Positions 16,489 to 28,110 of a stretch of DNA of 64,000 bases are shown piece by piece. Each line of letters opens with the position of its first letter. Within the stretch, counting starts at the first letter, position 1. Under the pieces are notes generated by a model. That model was not told the DNA's origin. It saw only the letters and a program-made list of their open reading frames with translations, and ran no database searches. The DNA is taken from contig NC_079512.1 of NCBI RefSeq assembly GCF_000801105.2, positions 31,699,848 through 31,763,847 on the forward strand, written 5' to 3'. Both the position numbers and the translations under genes were made by a program. This stretch comes from Raphanus sativus (lineage: Eukaryota > Streptophyta > Magnoliopsida > Brassicales > Brassicaceae).

Positions 16489-17145
16489 AATAGAAAGTAG
16501 TCTGGAGTATCATTCTGATTATGAAATAAAAGAATAACAAGCAACGACTATATATTATTACATGATTAAAGTCGTAGCAGCTTTCTTATATTTGATGGTG
16601 TTTTAAAATCATTAAAAGCTGAGATTTAGCAATGGTGGGTGGGTCAAACATGAAGAAGAATCATTACGAGTGCTAATGGGTCACACAAACCGTTAATTCT
16701 TTTTTACTTTTTAATTATTTTCGTAATTTTCTTTTTATTATTTTAATATGTCCTTCAACGGTACAATTTGTATAAAGAATGAGAAGACTACTTCTACAAA
16801 TGTCATCACGATGATTAAACAGTTCATCGAAGAAAAGGCATTGCTACACAGTCGTGTACAATCATTTGAGAGTGGATAAAACATTTTTCGGTCGAAACTT
16901 TTAAACCATTGGTCGGGTTCCAGAATACAAACCAACTACACGAACCAAACCGAAATGTTATGATTCACGTATACGCTTAAAGTTTCACTTAAATTTGCAT
17001 CTAGTCTCTTCATTTATAACACTATGAATTTCAATATAAGCAAGCATTTTACTCACTATCCAATCTTAACTACTCAAGTAACTATATTTTCTTCTCGTTT
17101 TTAACATATGTGAAATAACAAACAACAAACTCATTTGGGGTTAGA

Positions 17146-17451
17146 TCATAGACCAAACAGGAATTTACATTTTTCCAAATACATCTGCACTGGCATTGCA
17201 GATGTAACGGTTGTGAACGCAGATAAGAACCTTATAGGTGGAGTCAGGCAAGCCCAATCAAAGTTGTAGGGGGAATCAAAGTTGAAGAAGTCAGATTTAT
17301 CAGCTAATAACTTAATCAGTTCAGTAGTAACATTGGACGATGATGAAGAGACAATACTCTTGCAAACCCAAATAGATGACGAATCAATATTCCCAAAACT
17401 CATAACCTGACATAAAGGTAATGCAATAATCCAGACTTTTGATGAATCCAA
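17146..17451 (-). CDS. Orphan 101-codon open frame, unknown
   Basis: An ATG-started frame in otherwise AT-rich DNA encodes a protein of 101 residues with mixed composition (contains NFDWACLTPPIRFLSAFTTV). I recognise no domain, and no intron junctions or promoter elements stand out. It may be the remnant of the last exon of a lost gene, or chance. Nothing in the neighbouring subtilase or SmB genes suggests a linked role. Confidence 0.2.
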   Translation of the reverse strand: MDSSKVWIIALPLCQVMSFGNIDSSSIWVCKSIVSSSSSNVTTELIKLLADKSDFFNFDSPYNFDWACLTPPIRFLSAFTTVTSAMPVQMYLEKCKFLFGL

Positions 17452-17931
17452 AACCTCCAGGTTATGATCACTAAATTGCTATAGTAGTCATTGAAGGGTT
17501 GGTCTGATTAGTTTCTAAGAGATTTAAGTTTCTGATTAGACTTACAATGGTTTAGCAACGTGTAACAACCCTAGAGTTAGATGTGCCCATTGAATAAAGG
17601 CTATTATAACCACGCTCGATGGAATCTTTCTTCAAAACACAAGCATATAAGCAATTCAACATCAGTAGAGACACTCACTATGTGCTCACTCAGGTCATCA
17701 TAGAATTATGATTAGAGTTCCAGACATAAAACATATAGCAATATATAACGATTATGCGCAAATAAGATAGATCAGGAGATTCCAGCTAAAGATAGATCAG
17801 GAGATTCCAGCTAAAGACATGAAAAGCACGACACTTTAAATCTGAGTAAAGTCCAACCCAAACAAACTTAACAATGCCTTCACAATCTCAGCTTAAGAAA
17901 AAAAGGGTACATTCATTCATGGCAAACCTAA

Positions 17932-18711
17932 TCACTGCTGCTGATTATGTGGATTAGGCGGTGGTGGCCCCGGACGCTGTGGAGCAAACCCTCCAGGAGG
18001 AGGCTGCATTCCAGGGCGAGGCGGCCCAGGCGGGGGTCCCTGCATCCCATGAGGCGGTGGAGGAGGACCTCTCATCATCCCACCAGGCGGAGGTCCCATC
18101 GGTCTCTGCCCATACGGAGGCAGCGGTCCACCAAACTGCGGCGGAGGCCTCATACCGTAATTCGGAGGAGGACCTTGAGGAACACCTCTCCCCATCGGAG
18201 GAGGAGGACCACCGAAAGCAGGCGGCGGCGGAAGCATCTGTCCCGGAGGCCGCATCACCGGAGGACGAGAGATCTGCGGCTGCATCATCCCCGGAGACGG
18301 CCCACCGACTCCACGAACAGGCCCAGAAAGCCCAGGCTGAGCTTGAACGAGCGGCCCAGTCGGCACTCCACGTCCAGCGGCACGGCCCAATCCAGGCCCA
18401 GCAACAGCGACTCCTGATCCAGCCTTGGCACGTGACTCTTCAGGAGGAGGCGGTCCTTCCACCGTCATGGAGATAACCTCTTCGCCTCTCAGCAGAACCA
18501 AACCCAGCGTACGGCGATCTTCCCTCTCCTCGTTGATCTTCTTTCCTTTCCCCGGGGGGAGCTTGCGGAACTCCTCGCAGTCGCCGAGGACGAGGTTCAT
18601 GTGGCGGTCGAAGGCCATGAACTTCCCCACGAGCTGCCTCCCGTCTTGGATCGTCACTCGCATCCTGTAGTTTATGAACTGGAGCATCTTGGAGCTCTTC
18701 GACATCGACAT
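17932..18711 (-). CDS. SMB: Small nuclear ribonucleoprotein SmB (SmB/B')
   Basis: A core Sm protein of the U1, U2, U4 and U5 snRNPs, acting in pre-mRNA splicing in the nucleus. The 259-residue single-exon frame starts [20 protein letters not shown]. Sm motif 1 follows ([20 protein letters not shown], about residues 24-43) and Sm motif 2 is [20 protein letters not shown] (about residues 69-88). The rest is the Gly/Pro/Met-rich tail typical of SmB, with repeated PPP and RPP units and GRG patches, ending in QQQ. Length matches the plant SmB proteins. It is the syntenic match of At4g20440. The high GC of the tail explains several long overlapping frames on the other strand, which I treat as shadows. 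Confidence 0.95.
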   Translation of the reverse strand: MSMSKSSKMLQFINYRMRVTIQDGRQLVGKFMAFDRHMNLVLGDCEEFRKLPPGKGKKINEEREDRRTLGLVLLRGEEVISMTVEGPPPPEESRAKAGSGVAVAGPGLGRAAGRGVPTGPLVQAQPGLSGPVRGVGGPSPGMMQPQISRPPVMRPPGQMLPPPPAFGGPPPPMGRGVPQGPPPNYGMRPPPQFGGPLPPYGQRPMGPPPGGMMRGPPPPPHGMQGPPPGPPRPGMQPPPGGFAPQRPGPPPPNPHNQQQ

Positions 18712-18836
18712 CGTCGCCGATTAAGCGGTGGAACAGCCGCGACGCGGTTGAGAAGAGATTCGGACGGCGAATCTAGTACGCCGGAGGAGTCGAAACGAAC
18801 GAACAGATCGAGATTATTATCGAGATGCCGAAATTT

Positions 18837-18918
18837 CTAGGGTTTATAATTGAATGCAACTCTTCACCTGCTTATGGGCTTTATTTCACAAGGAGCCCTT
18901 AACATAAGATACTGGGCT
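18837..18918 (-). promoter_or_regulatory. SmB promoter: telo-box plus site II elements
   Basis: Reading toward SmB, a TTATAAACCCTAG string at 18837-18849 combines a TATA-like and a telo-box motif. TGGGCT site II-type motifs lie at 18875-18880 and 18913-18918. The telo-box/site II pair is an established signature of highly expressed plant translation and RNA-processing genes. Confidence 0.6.
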
Positions 18919-21720
18919 TCACATCAATAGACCAAAAAAAAAAAATCATTATATATTACAATATACTGTTTTCAACTCTAAAACTTAATTAATTATTTAA
19001 AATTTACAGGTTATTTCAGATTTGTCGTTGCAATTTCTTTTTTAAGTAATCTTTTACAAGTCCACTAAATTTATTTTTGAATGTAAATCTATTATTTTTT
19101 TTATGACTGAATACATATGATTTTAATTATATTAAAATGATCTCATTTATATATTAAATCTACTAATTTCAAATCAAACATGTGAACTTTAGTTATAATT
19201 TTTAATCTACAATTATTTTTGGATTTGTCTTTGTAACTTTAACAAATAAAACTTTTCAGTTCCACCATAATTCACTTTGAAATTAATTCCACTATTAAAT
19301 TCTTATGACTGAATAACATATGACTTTAATTATGATTTATAGCTTATAGAATTAGTAACACATGATTTCAACATAAAATTTAGAATCACAAAATAAAAAA
19401 CACTATCTAATATGAATCTTAAAATCCATTAAAATACACAAAACAATAAACAAACCCCAATAATGCAGTTACTTATTTCATCATCTATCAAGTATTAACT
19501 CTTACATAATCTATATCAAGTAACCACACGTATCTAATTAGATTTTGATATGCGCTTTAAAATCGCTAGTTTAATTTTGAAATTGAAATTTTTATGTAAG
19601 AAAAATATATTTATATAATTAGTATTTTTAATTTTTTGTATAATTTATTTTTAAAATTTGTGTACATTATTTATTTTAATGGTAATTAGATGGTCTAAGA
19701 ATTTTGGGCTTGAAAAATATTCTAACATTGTAAACCTTAATTTGTGATGTCAAATATAATTAAACGGTTGGTCTTATGAAAAGTTTATTTTTGTTTTTAA
19801 TATTATAAGTTAAATCAAAATTTATATAAATATAATTACATGAGAATCAAAATATAATGGCATGTTTATTTAATAATTTCATCATAATTTTAGTTTTAAT
19901 GTGATCATCCATCTTTTGACTTTGCTTCGCATTGGTTAGAATTTGTTTTAATGTTTTATAGTAATGAGTTAATATGTTTGTTTAATGGTTATGTACTTGA
20001 TAAATATTTTTACATGTTTGATTAAGAACCCGTAAAATCTAAAATTTAAAAAACATCAACTGTAATTTGATTTACAATATAATCAAATAATATTTCTATT
20101 GGATAGTTTTTAATAATTTATTTTTATCAATTAAAAAGTAAATATAATTACATAAAAGTAACTCTGAGAATAGCTCTTTAACACATTTCCTAACAGATAC
20201 GAAAGAGTAGTCCTGAGGAAAAACATTCTGCAAAAGAAATTGAAACAGAATTAGAAGATCAAAACTAAAATAGAGACTAAACAACTAAAGAGAAAGATTA
20301 ATAAAAGAAAGGAGATCTCAAACCTAATCGTATTCAAGACTTTATTAACAAACTTTAAGGAGGCTGCACACAGTTCCAAACATTCATTTGAGCCCATAAA
20401 AACACTTAAAGACCCAATTAACAAACCTAATAGTAATCATCAGACTCTAAAAGCCAGAAGATTAAAACTAGCTAACGAGATACATGAAAGAAATGAGGTC
20501 ATAATATTTGACTAATTGTAGTTTTATGATCAAGCACTGTAAAAATTTACTAACATTTTCAATATTTTGATTAGTATATTTCAAAAATTTAATGTTTCAG
20601 TGCACAAAATTTTCTCAGTATCAAAAATAGAAATTCGCTAATTATTATAGAATTAAGATTGTTATGACTAAAAGTAAAATGTATAATATTTTAAAATATG
20701 AAATGCATTGATTTAAACATATAGAATTAAGATTTTTATAAATGATGTTACTGTGAGGATTAGCAGTTTGGCAATAGATTCATTGGTCTAGTCACAATGT
20801 TATTACCCCACTAAACATGTCCAATATAACACCTCGTAAGTTTTTGTGATTTGGTTGTTCTTGTTTTCATGTCAAAAGTTTAAGCTTTTGAAGTTTAGCC
20901 ATGCATTGTTATGCAAGTTAGATGATTTGAGCAACATTATGTTCACAAGATCTCAATAAGAGTGGAAATATAGATACTTTTAATTATTTCTTGGTTTCTA
21001 GAGTTTGATAGGTTGTAAGTTGTTAAGGGAGTCATAGTTGTGTTATATAGATGTGTCTAGTTTTAGTTAGAGCTCCAGACGGAAGATTTTGTTAAGCAAT
21101 ATATGTTTTCACTAACTCATACTATCAGAACTTCTTTTGGCATATCTTAAAGTTCAAGGACTTTCATGTTTAGTTTCTTGTTTTTGTTAAAATGAATGTT
21201 GTTTACTCTTATACTGAAATTAACAGTAAGGCAAAGTTAGCTTCAACCACTTTTAATTTTTGTGATTGTTAAGCTTTAATTTAGTGCCTTTAAAGTAAAA
21301 CAAGATTACTGCGTTTCTTGTTCTTGTTATGTTGGATTGTATTCAATTGTATAGTTGCAAGACCAATATTAACTTTATTAGGATTTGCATTGTACTGAAC
21401 TTATTTGGTATTGATAAATTACTGAAGAATTAAATGTTCAAACATAAACATTAAGATGAGACGGATGATGTAATATCTTAGTTTCAAAAAAGGTTATAAT
21501 ATCTTAATTTTACAAAAAGTAAACTCAAGAACTTGAACATTCATCACATCAAAACATCATAAGTAGCAGCACTCTAGCAAAAAGCTTCCACCTAATTGCT
21601 TGCTTTTGATTCCAACCAATTTCGTCTACCGACGCGACATGTCTCTCATCATCGTTCGAGCAAAACCTCAACCATTACCTTCTACTAAAGCATCTGCTCA
21701 AATCTATCTCTAAATAATAG
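18919..21720. other. AT-rich intergenic region with diverged repeats
   Basis: There is no coding region. Two diverged direct copies, about 195 bp apart, cover roughly 19022-19130 and 19216-19338 (shared core tatgactgaata, catatga, tttaattat). A second repeat at about 19400-19535 recurs near 29655-29815. The stretch 20100-21560 shows nothing I can name. Confidence 0.5.
19400..19535 (+). repeat. Dispersed repeat, copy 1 (homologous to 29655-29815)
   Basis: Shares with copy 2 the order aatatgaat, taaaatacacaaaacaat, aaccccaataa, and atcaagtattaactctta followed by cataatcta. Both copies are in the same orientation and lie either side of the receptor-kinase locus. This copy lacks the small poly(A) insert present in copy 2. 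Confidence 0.7.
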
Positions 21721-21744
21721 CACTTCAACGTCTGCGGATTTGTG

Positions 21745-22114
21745 CTGGCAGATGGTGATGGTTGTGCATAGCTGTCACTCTATGGGTGGTGATGCACCGT
21801 GATTTGAACTTTCTCTTTCTCAGCAAAGATGAGAACTCCCCGTTGAAAGCTACAGACTTTTGGTCTATCTGTCTTCTTTAAACCAGGTTCAAAACAAGCT
21901 AATGTGATACTACATTCTATATTACTTTCATCTGTGGTGTAACTTGATTATGTTGAATGCAGGAGATAAGTTTAAGGATCTTGTCTGAAGCGAATACTAT
22001 GTTGCCCCGGAAGTTTTGAAACGGAACTATAGACCAGAGGCTGATATCTGGAGTGCCGGTGTGATTCTGTTCATCCATCCTTATCAGCGGTGTCCCACCT
22101 TTTTGGGGAGGTAC
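21745..22114 (+). pseudogene. Calcium-dependent protein kinase (CDPK) fragment
   Basis: Two exon-like pieces of a CDPK kinase domain. The first (about 21751-21885) reads HSCHSMG then MHRDLNFLFLSKDENSPLKA, missing the KPE that should follow HRDL, then needs a one-base correction (an extra T in gacttttggtc) to give the DFGLSVFF motif. A normal-looking intron (about 21886-21961) follows. The second piece reads DKFKDLV, an in-frame TGA, then [20 protein letters not shown] and SAGVIL, ending near 22110 at a GT donor. The retained intron argues for a DNA-level copy, not a processed one. No N-terminus, EF-hands or C-terminus are present. It is non-functional. Confidence 0.8.
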
Positions 22115-23341
22115 TACTATCTTCATCTTGTTTGAGAAGAGAGTTTGATGTCACGGTTTAAAACAGTGGACCATGAATGTTTTTGGAAGAAACCCATTTT
22201 TGGCTTCGTGAACAAACTCGTCTCTCAATTTTGTTTTTGTTTTATTTATCTAAATTATAAAGGTTTACGTCTAAGCATTAATCAATTAATTTTGAAAGTC
22301 ATATTTATAAGTATATTTGATAGATCAAACCAAATCTGACAGATGGAGTACAAAAACTCAGTAGAAATACTTTTGTTATTCAAACACACTTGGGGATTCA
22401 CGGCATGCACTAGCGTGCATCAGGATTCTGTTCAGTTTCAAAACTTGTGCTCAGTTCATGAGAACTTTTGGAGTCCACGTCATGTCTCCCCCCTTTCCTC
22501 GAGTTCTCAGATAAAAGACACTCTTGTAGTTCATTAGCAACCCGGGACATGCTTGGTCTTCCAGACGAGGATGGGTTCACGCACGACATTGCTAGCTCAA
22601 GAGCCTTCCACAGTGAACTAGAGTCATAATCCTCCATGAGACTTGGATCCACAATAGTTTTTATATCTCCATTGGTTAACTTAAATCCCACCCATTCTCC
22701 TATGTGCGACTTTTCACGAGTTTGGTCAATCACTGGCTGGCTTGTGATAATCTCCAGTAACACAACTCCAAAACTGAAGACATCACTCTTCTCTGTCAAC
22801 CAGTTTGTTCGGTTATATCTATAGCACAAGTTATATGTAAAATATTACCAAATGGAAAAATGGAAGACATAGTTTAAGTTTATTAGAAGTTGGGCTATAT
22901 ATAGATTCACTTACTCAGGGTCAAGATAACCTGGAGTTCCAGCAACAGTTGTTGACACATGACTTTCACTTCCTACTAGAAAAGATCTTGAAAGCCCAAA
23001 ATCTCCAAGCTTAGCCTGGAAATGATCATCAAGAAGTATGTTCGAAGATTTGATATCTCTATGAATCATTGGTGGTTTGCAGCCGATATGTAAGTACTCC
23101 AGTCCTGTAATATAACTCATAAAAGGAGTACTATGGAATTCAACAAGAGAACATCTCAAAATTTTGCATCTGTTGTTATGGAAAAGATAATGCAATGGGG
23201 ACTCATGCTTTATTACATAGGGATTGTAAACTTAGGACCAACCTTGAGCTGCCTCTGCAGCTATTCTTAGCCTATTTTCCCAACTCAGAGGGGAGCTAGC
23301 GCATTCTCCTGTACTCATACAGATGTGAATGTGTGTTAAAA

Positions 23342-23389
23342 CATTAGATACGATCTTCTTCTTCTTCTTTTTTTCCATTAGAGACGATC
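23342..23389 (-). repeat. Micro-insertion (poly(T)) flanked by 14-bp direct repeats in RLK intron
   Basis: cattagatacgatc at 23342-23355 and cattagagacgatc at 23376-23389 (13 of 14 match) flank a CT-repeat ending in poly(T), which is a poly(A) insertion on the minus strand. Confidence 0.55.
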
Positions 23390-24502
23390 ATTGGTTTTGT
23401 AAATTATTAGGCAGAAAATAAGGTAGTCATTACCAGATAAATGTTCTTTTAAGTCTCCACTGGACATGTACTCATAGATGAGGACCAAGTGTTGTCCTTC
23501 CTCACAGTGACCAACAAGGCTTACCAAGTTTACGTGGTGTACTCTCAGAAGAAGATCAATCTATCAAACCAAAAGTAATTTAAAAGTTGGTAAACCATAC
23601 ATACATGTTCTTCGAATCTGTGAGTTAATTGCAGTGAAAGTACCTCAGCCTTAAATTGCTTATAGCCTTGAGCTGAGGACTGAGATAGCACTTTAACAGC
23701 AACTTCTTCATTCCCATTTAAGTTACCGTGGTACACGACTCCAAACCCCCCTTGGCCAAGAGTTCTCTCAAAGTTATTTGTCATGACCGTGACCTCTTCA
23801 TATGTAAAGATTTTCTTGTTGGCCACAATAGATGGACGTAGACCTGGAAGTTATAATCACGCTTCATATACTGAATTCTAAGTACTTAAAGAGTTTTGAT
23901 AAATGATAATCGCAAGCGTACCTTTCGAAGACCTCTTCTTTTTATAGAACATAATAATGATAGAAAGCACAGCTGTAATAATACCCACCGAAGCAGCTGA
24001 TGCAAGAATGGGTACTAGCCATTTCTTTTTGTTATTTCCATCACTTTGGCAAGATGGACCCAAACAGAGCTTTGGATTTCCGTCAAGTCTATTAATATTT
24101 TAAAAAAATATATGTATTTTGATGTTACTAAAATTAAACAAGAGGCGGTATTGGATATCATATAAAAGTTTGTTTAAGAGAAAGAGAAGCATACATCAGT
24201 TTTAGCCCCTTCTTTTGCATGATACGTAAGGTTTCAGGAATTGGGCCGCTAAGATTGTTTCCACTCAAGTTTCTGTCAAATGTAAATTAAACATTATATG
24301 GTACGAAGCCAAACTAAATATTTTGTTTTCTACTCCAAGGGGAACTTACATGATCGTCAACAACTTCATTTGGGCGAGAAATTCAGGCACGCTTCCTGTC
24401 AAGTTGTTATTCGACAGATCCCTTAAACAGGCAATTAAATGAGGTTATGATCAAACTATATCTTTTATTTACCCAATATCCTACCCGTTGAAAAGTAAAT
24501 AT

Positions 24503-24552
24503 AGAGGGGATAGGAGACTTTAAACAAACAAAAAAGAGGGGATAGGAGACTT
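24503..24552 (+). repeat. Micro-insertion with A-rich tail flanked by 18-bp direct repeats in RLK intron
   Basis: agaggggataggagactt occurs at 24503-24520 and 24535-24552, perfectly repeated. The 14-bp insert is taaacaaacaaaaa. The second copy overlaps the splice donor of the LRR exon, so the donor context is duplicated. Confidence 0.7.
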
Positions 24553-24831
24553 ACAAGATCTGTAGCTGACTAAAATGTTGTATGTCACTTGCTATTGTCC
24601 CATTTAATCCATAGGAAGAGAAGTCTCTGCGTGAAGATCAGAGAACATTATTAAGATACATTACACACACTTACTGATTTGAACAAGAAAACTTGAGTGT
24701 CGGCATGATTTTACAGGGAAGTGATTCTTGGTGGAATAGATGGAAACGTGTTGCTGCAGTTTAGACTAGTCCACATATACTGTGTAGGTACACATGGATC
24801 TCCTTGCCAACTCATTTTCTCTAAACCATAA

Positions 24832-25487
24832 GAGCATGTTTATTGGTGACTCTTAAATGAGTCCCTTAGTGTAATTAGGGATTTAAGAAAAAGAAAAATA
24901 GATAAAAACCTAAGGCATGTAGCTTAATTAAGATATAGAAGGCACGTCCCTTAGCACACACGTGTTAAACACAGAGTGGCTTCACCTTGTCTTCGTTGCA
25001 GAGCCTTCATCTTCCCCTTCTCTTCTTCTCTGCTCTCTGTATATTTCCCTCCTTACTCAGCATGGCCTCGAATTTACTCCTTACGGATGGAATCAGACGG
25101 AGCTAGGATCGATAAGAAGGAGTCGTACAGCTCGGAATTGCTTCGTCGGCCGCGTGTTCTCTTCGACGGCGATTTGTTAACCGAATCCATTTCTCTCTCC
25201 GTCGCGCTCGCTCACCGCTCCAGATTCTTTCTCCGGCTGATTGTTCGCCGCGCACAATGATAAGTGGAGAAATTAACGGTTTCATTTCTTATTTTACCAT
25301 AGATTTAGGAACGCAATGAAGTTTTGTTTTCTTGGGAATCATGAGAATGGAAGAATCAGAGACTGAAGTGAAGCACCTACCATTAAACCATTATAAGCAA
25401 GTGTCCCTTAACAAAATTGCTTATCTCACTTTTAAGAGTTAAAAATTCACTAAGGGCTTTAAGTAGGTCTTACCAATAAACATGCTC
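24832..25487. mobile_element. PIF/Harbinger-type MITE (656 bp) with a GC-rich insert
   Basis: The element is flanked by TAA at 24829-24831 and 25488-25490. Termini are inverted: gagcatgtttattggt at the left and its complement at the right, extending imperfectly to about 40 bp (both ends continue to cccttagtg). A 3-bp TAA/TTA target duplication is the mark of PIF/Harbinger. The ends are AT-rich, but 24955-25260 is GC-rich with an open frame (24976-25260), unlike a simple MITE; it may be a captured host gene piece. It lies in a receptor-kinase exon. Confidence 0.85.
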
Positions 25488-26322
25488 TAAGTTGCTTGGA
25501 TTTTCCTGAATGCAGTGACTGTGTATAGAAAGTTTTCCATGTTGTTGTTTAATAGTTTAACCTTATGGGTTGACGTAGCTACATAAAAATTAAAAATTAA
25601 TCCTAGTTTGACTAACCGTCGTTTTCATCAGTCTCTGACTGAGGAAGCTGGAGTACCAAGAAAACCTCCATGGCATTAATTGATGGTGGATAATTTGACA
25701 AGTTAGTTTTTACAAGCTGTACGTAGCAATTATCATCGTCGCATGTTGTTGAACTTCTGATAGGTATAGTATCAACCATGAACTCTGGAGGCCTGTAGTC
25801 AGCAATGATAATGTTTCCATTCCACGAAATACTAAACTCTCTGATGGTATCGGGATATAGCTCTTGAATATCAGCAAAATGAAGGTACAAGTGAATATTG
25901 TCCTGGGTTTCCATCGTCCAGTTTTTGCTCAATGACTTACCAGAACCTTTTATGGGAAGTGTTGGACCTAAATAGTAATGTATTGAGGTCACACTTGGAA
26001 AACGATCTCTTGTATATATAGTGGGTGCAAAAATGTGTCTAACAGTTCAAAAAAGAAGAAGGGTTTCTACCATATTTCTCCCACGTTAAACGACCAAACT
26101 TGAATGAATTAAGAAATTTTCTAATTATTTTGCCTTTGTTACCTGTTCCCGAAATGCCATTGGCTGGTTCTTCAAGGGCTTTGGGTATGGACGCCTTTGA
26201 AATAATAGCTTGTGGCACATCAAAACCATTCGTAGTATTTACATCGGTAATGGTGCTTATTTCTGTCCATTCATCGTCCAAAAAGTCTGTGTTCCACACA
26301 CGATCATGCACATCATCAGGAT

Positions 26323-26689
26323 GTTAAGTTAGATGGGCTTCACACTTAAAACCAATTGGTGATAAGAGGAGTGACCCACATATCTTATATATTGCTAAGG
26401 ATCCCTTCCAATACCCGATGTGGGACAACTATGTGTCTAATACGCCCCCTCGAGATGATGGTTCTTTGAGCATCAATCTCGGAATGCTCAGGCAAAGATC
26501 GATGGGCCAACTTTGGGCCAGATCGATGTGGATCGGGTTGGACTGCGTGGATCGGGCTCTGATACCATGTTAAGCTAGATGGGCTTCACACTTAAAACCA
26601 ATTGGTGATAAGAGGAGTGACCCACATATCTTATATATTGCTAAGGATCCCTTCCAATACCCGATGTGGGACAACTATGTGTCTAATAC
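26323..26689 (-). mobile_element. TRIM retrotransposon (367 bp) inside a receptor-kinase exon
   Basis: Two 121-bp direct repeats, 26323-26443 and 26569-26689, differ by one base that I can see (gttaagttag versus gttaagctag). On the minus strand the 5' LTR is followed after one base by TGGTATCAGAGC, the primer-binding site matching initiator tRNA-Met (complement at 26556-26567). The 3' LTR is preceded by the purine tract GAGGGGGC. The internal part is only 125 bp and codes for nothing. A 5-bp TSD (AGGAT) lies at 26318-26322 and 26690-26694. These are the diagnostic features of a terminal-repeat retrotransposon in miniature. It moves by proteins supplied by other elements. Confidence 0.92.
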
Positions 26690-27225
26690 AGGATACCTGT
26701 TGAAACAATCGATGTACTGTATATTTATTAATAAGTGGTGAAATTTCTAAAACGAAAAAAATATTAATATTATAATTATTTATCTGTTTTATTTTCTTTA
26801 AAGTAATTAATCATCTATTTGAATGACATATCTCTTTTTTAGTATCTCATAGTTTCTTAAAAACTTATAGCTAAGAACTTTTGTTCATTCTAATTTCATT
26901 TACTTTTTTTTGAAATGCGAAAATTCTTCTTAATACTATTATTGGATGTGTTCTAAGAAAATTTAAGGACCACTTAGATTTTAGAAATTGTGTGAGACTA
27001 AAATTCTAGTCCTTTTCTAATCTTTTTCTTTAACTAAAGGCTGTCCTTTTGTAATTGTTTCCAAATTATGTTAATTTAGTAAATACAACTCAAAAGCCAA
27101 ACTCAAAACCGATATGTTTTTGAATTTAAAAGTTTATTTTAGGGGCTGAATCTAAATTATGTTCTTAGACTTTCTCGTGGATGATATCTATTGTAACAAT
27201 ATAAATTTTGATTTACAATTTAGTA

Positions 27226-28110
27226 GGTAAAACGGCTATTTTATATCCAACATATCACGATATGTTCAATTTATACCCGATTTATATGACTATGCCAAAA
27301 CATATCTGAACTTATATGTTCATATCAAAACATACCCGACTTATAATATTTTGGCGAAATCATACACCAGTCGCCACATCAGTTGCCATACCATCTACTT
27401 TTGTTTGCGTGGATCAATGTTAGGTAATTTTATTGACGAAAATGCCATGTGTTTACTTTTTTGAAAAATTAAATAGTCTTTTTATAAAGATAATTTTTAT
27501 AAAATGTAAAATTTTATAAATGTTATTATTTAGTAAAATTAACAAAAAATAATTAATTAATTAAATTATGTTAATCTAAAAAAATGTAAATAAGAAAAAA
27601 ATTAAATGTAAATAAGATACCCATGATTAATAAAGTGTAACAAGACTGCAACACCAAACACTGGATTCGAATCATTACAACACATATATAATTCTTATAA
27701 CGACAGTTTGCGATAAGATCTAAACATTTACGAATATATCCTTTATATAAGATTAAAATTAAATAAATTAGTTAATGTTTTTTAATTTTACTAAATAATA
27801 AAAATTTATGAAATTTTAGATTTTCTAAAAAAAAATATTTTTATTAAATGAATATTTATTTATTTTTTTAAAGAAATTATACATATAGCATTTTCGTTAG
27901 CAAAACTAGTTGACATAACATCATTGCGAACAAAAGTAGATGATGTGGCAGCTGATGTAGCGACTGGTGTATGATTTCGCCAAAAAATTATAAATTTGAT
28001 ATGTTTTTGGCACGGTCATATAAGTTCAAGTATGTTTTGCCACGGCCATATAAATCAGATATAAATTGAACATATTGCGATATGTTAGATATGAAATGTT
28101 AGTTTTTCCT
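27226..28110. mobile_element. Mutator-like foldback MITE (885 bp) in a receptor-kinase intron
   Basis: AATTTAGTA at 27217-27225 and 28111-28119 is a 9-bp target duplication, typical of Mutator-like elements. The ends are long inverted repeats: from about 27233 (atatccaacatatc) the left arm pairs with the right arm for more than 200 bp, including gcgaaatcatacaccagtcg near 27354 and its complement near 27955. The AT-rich middle continues the inversion. No transposase frame is present. Confidence 0.85.

Larger units (their letters stand above)
15862..17931. other. Intergenic region between subtilase and SmB
   Basis: AT-rich, with no confident gene. It holds two miniature duplications with poly(A) inserts (16250-16298 and 16451-16488), a 25-bp tandem duplication near 17767-17816 (gatagatcaggagattccag core), and an orphan 101-codon frame on the minus strand listed separately. 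Confidence 0.5.

Noticed and set aside
17947..18476. Plus-strand frames of 156 and 171 codons across SmB
   Set aside because: Shadow of the repetitive Gly/Pro-rich SmB tail; Arg/Ser-rich low-complexity translation only.
18930..18955. Poly(A) tract with short flanking similarity (atca)
   Set aside because: Flanking repeats are only 4-5 bp, too short to claim a micro-insertion.
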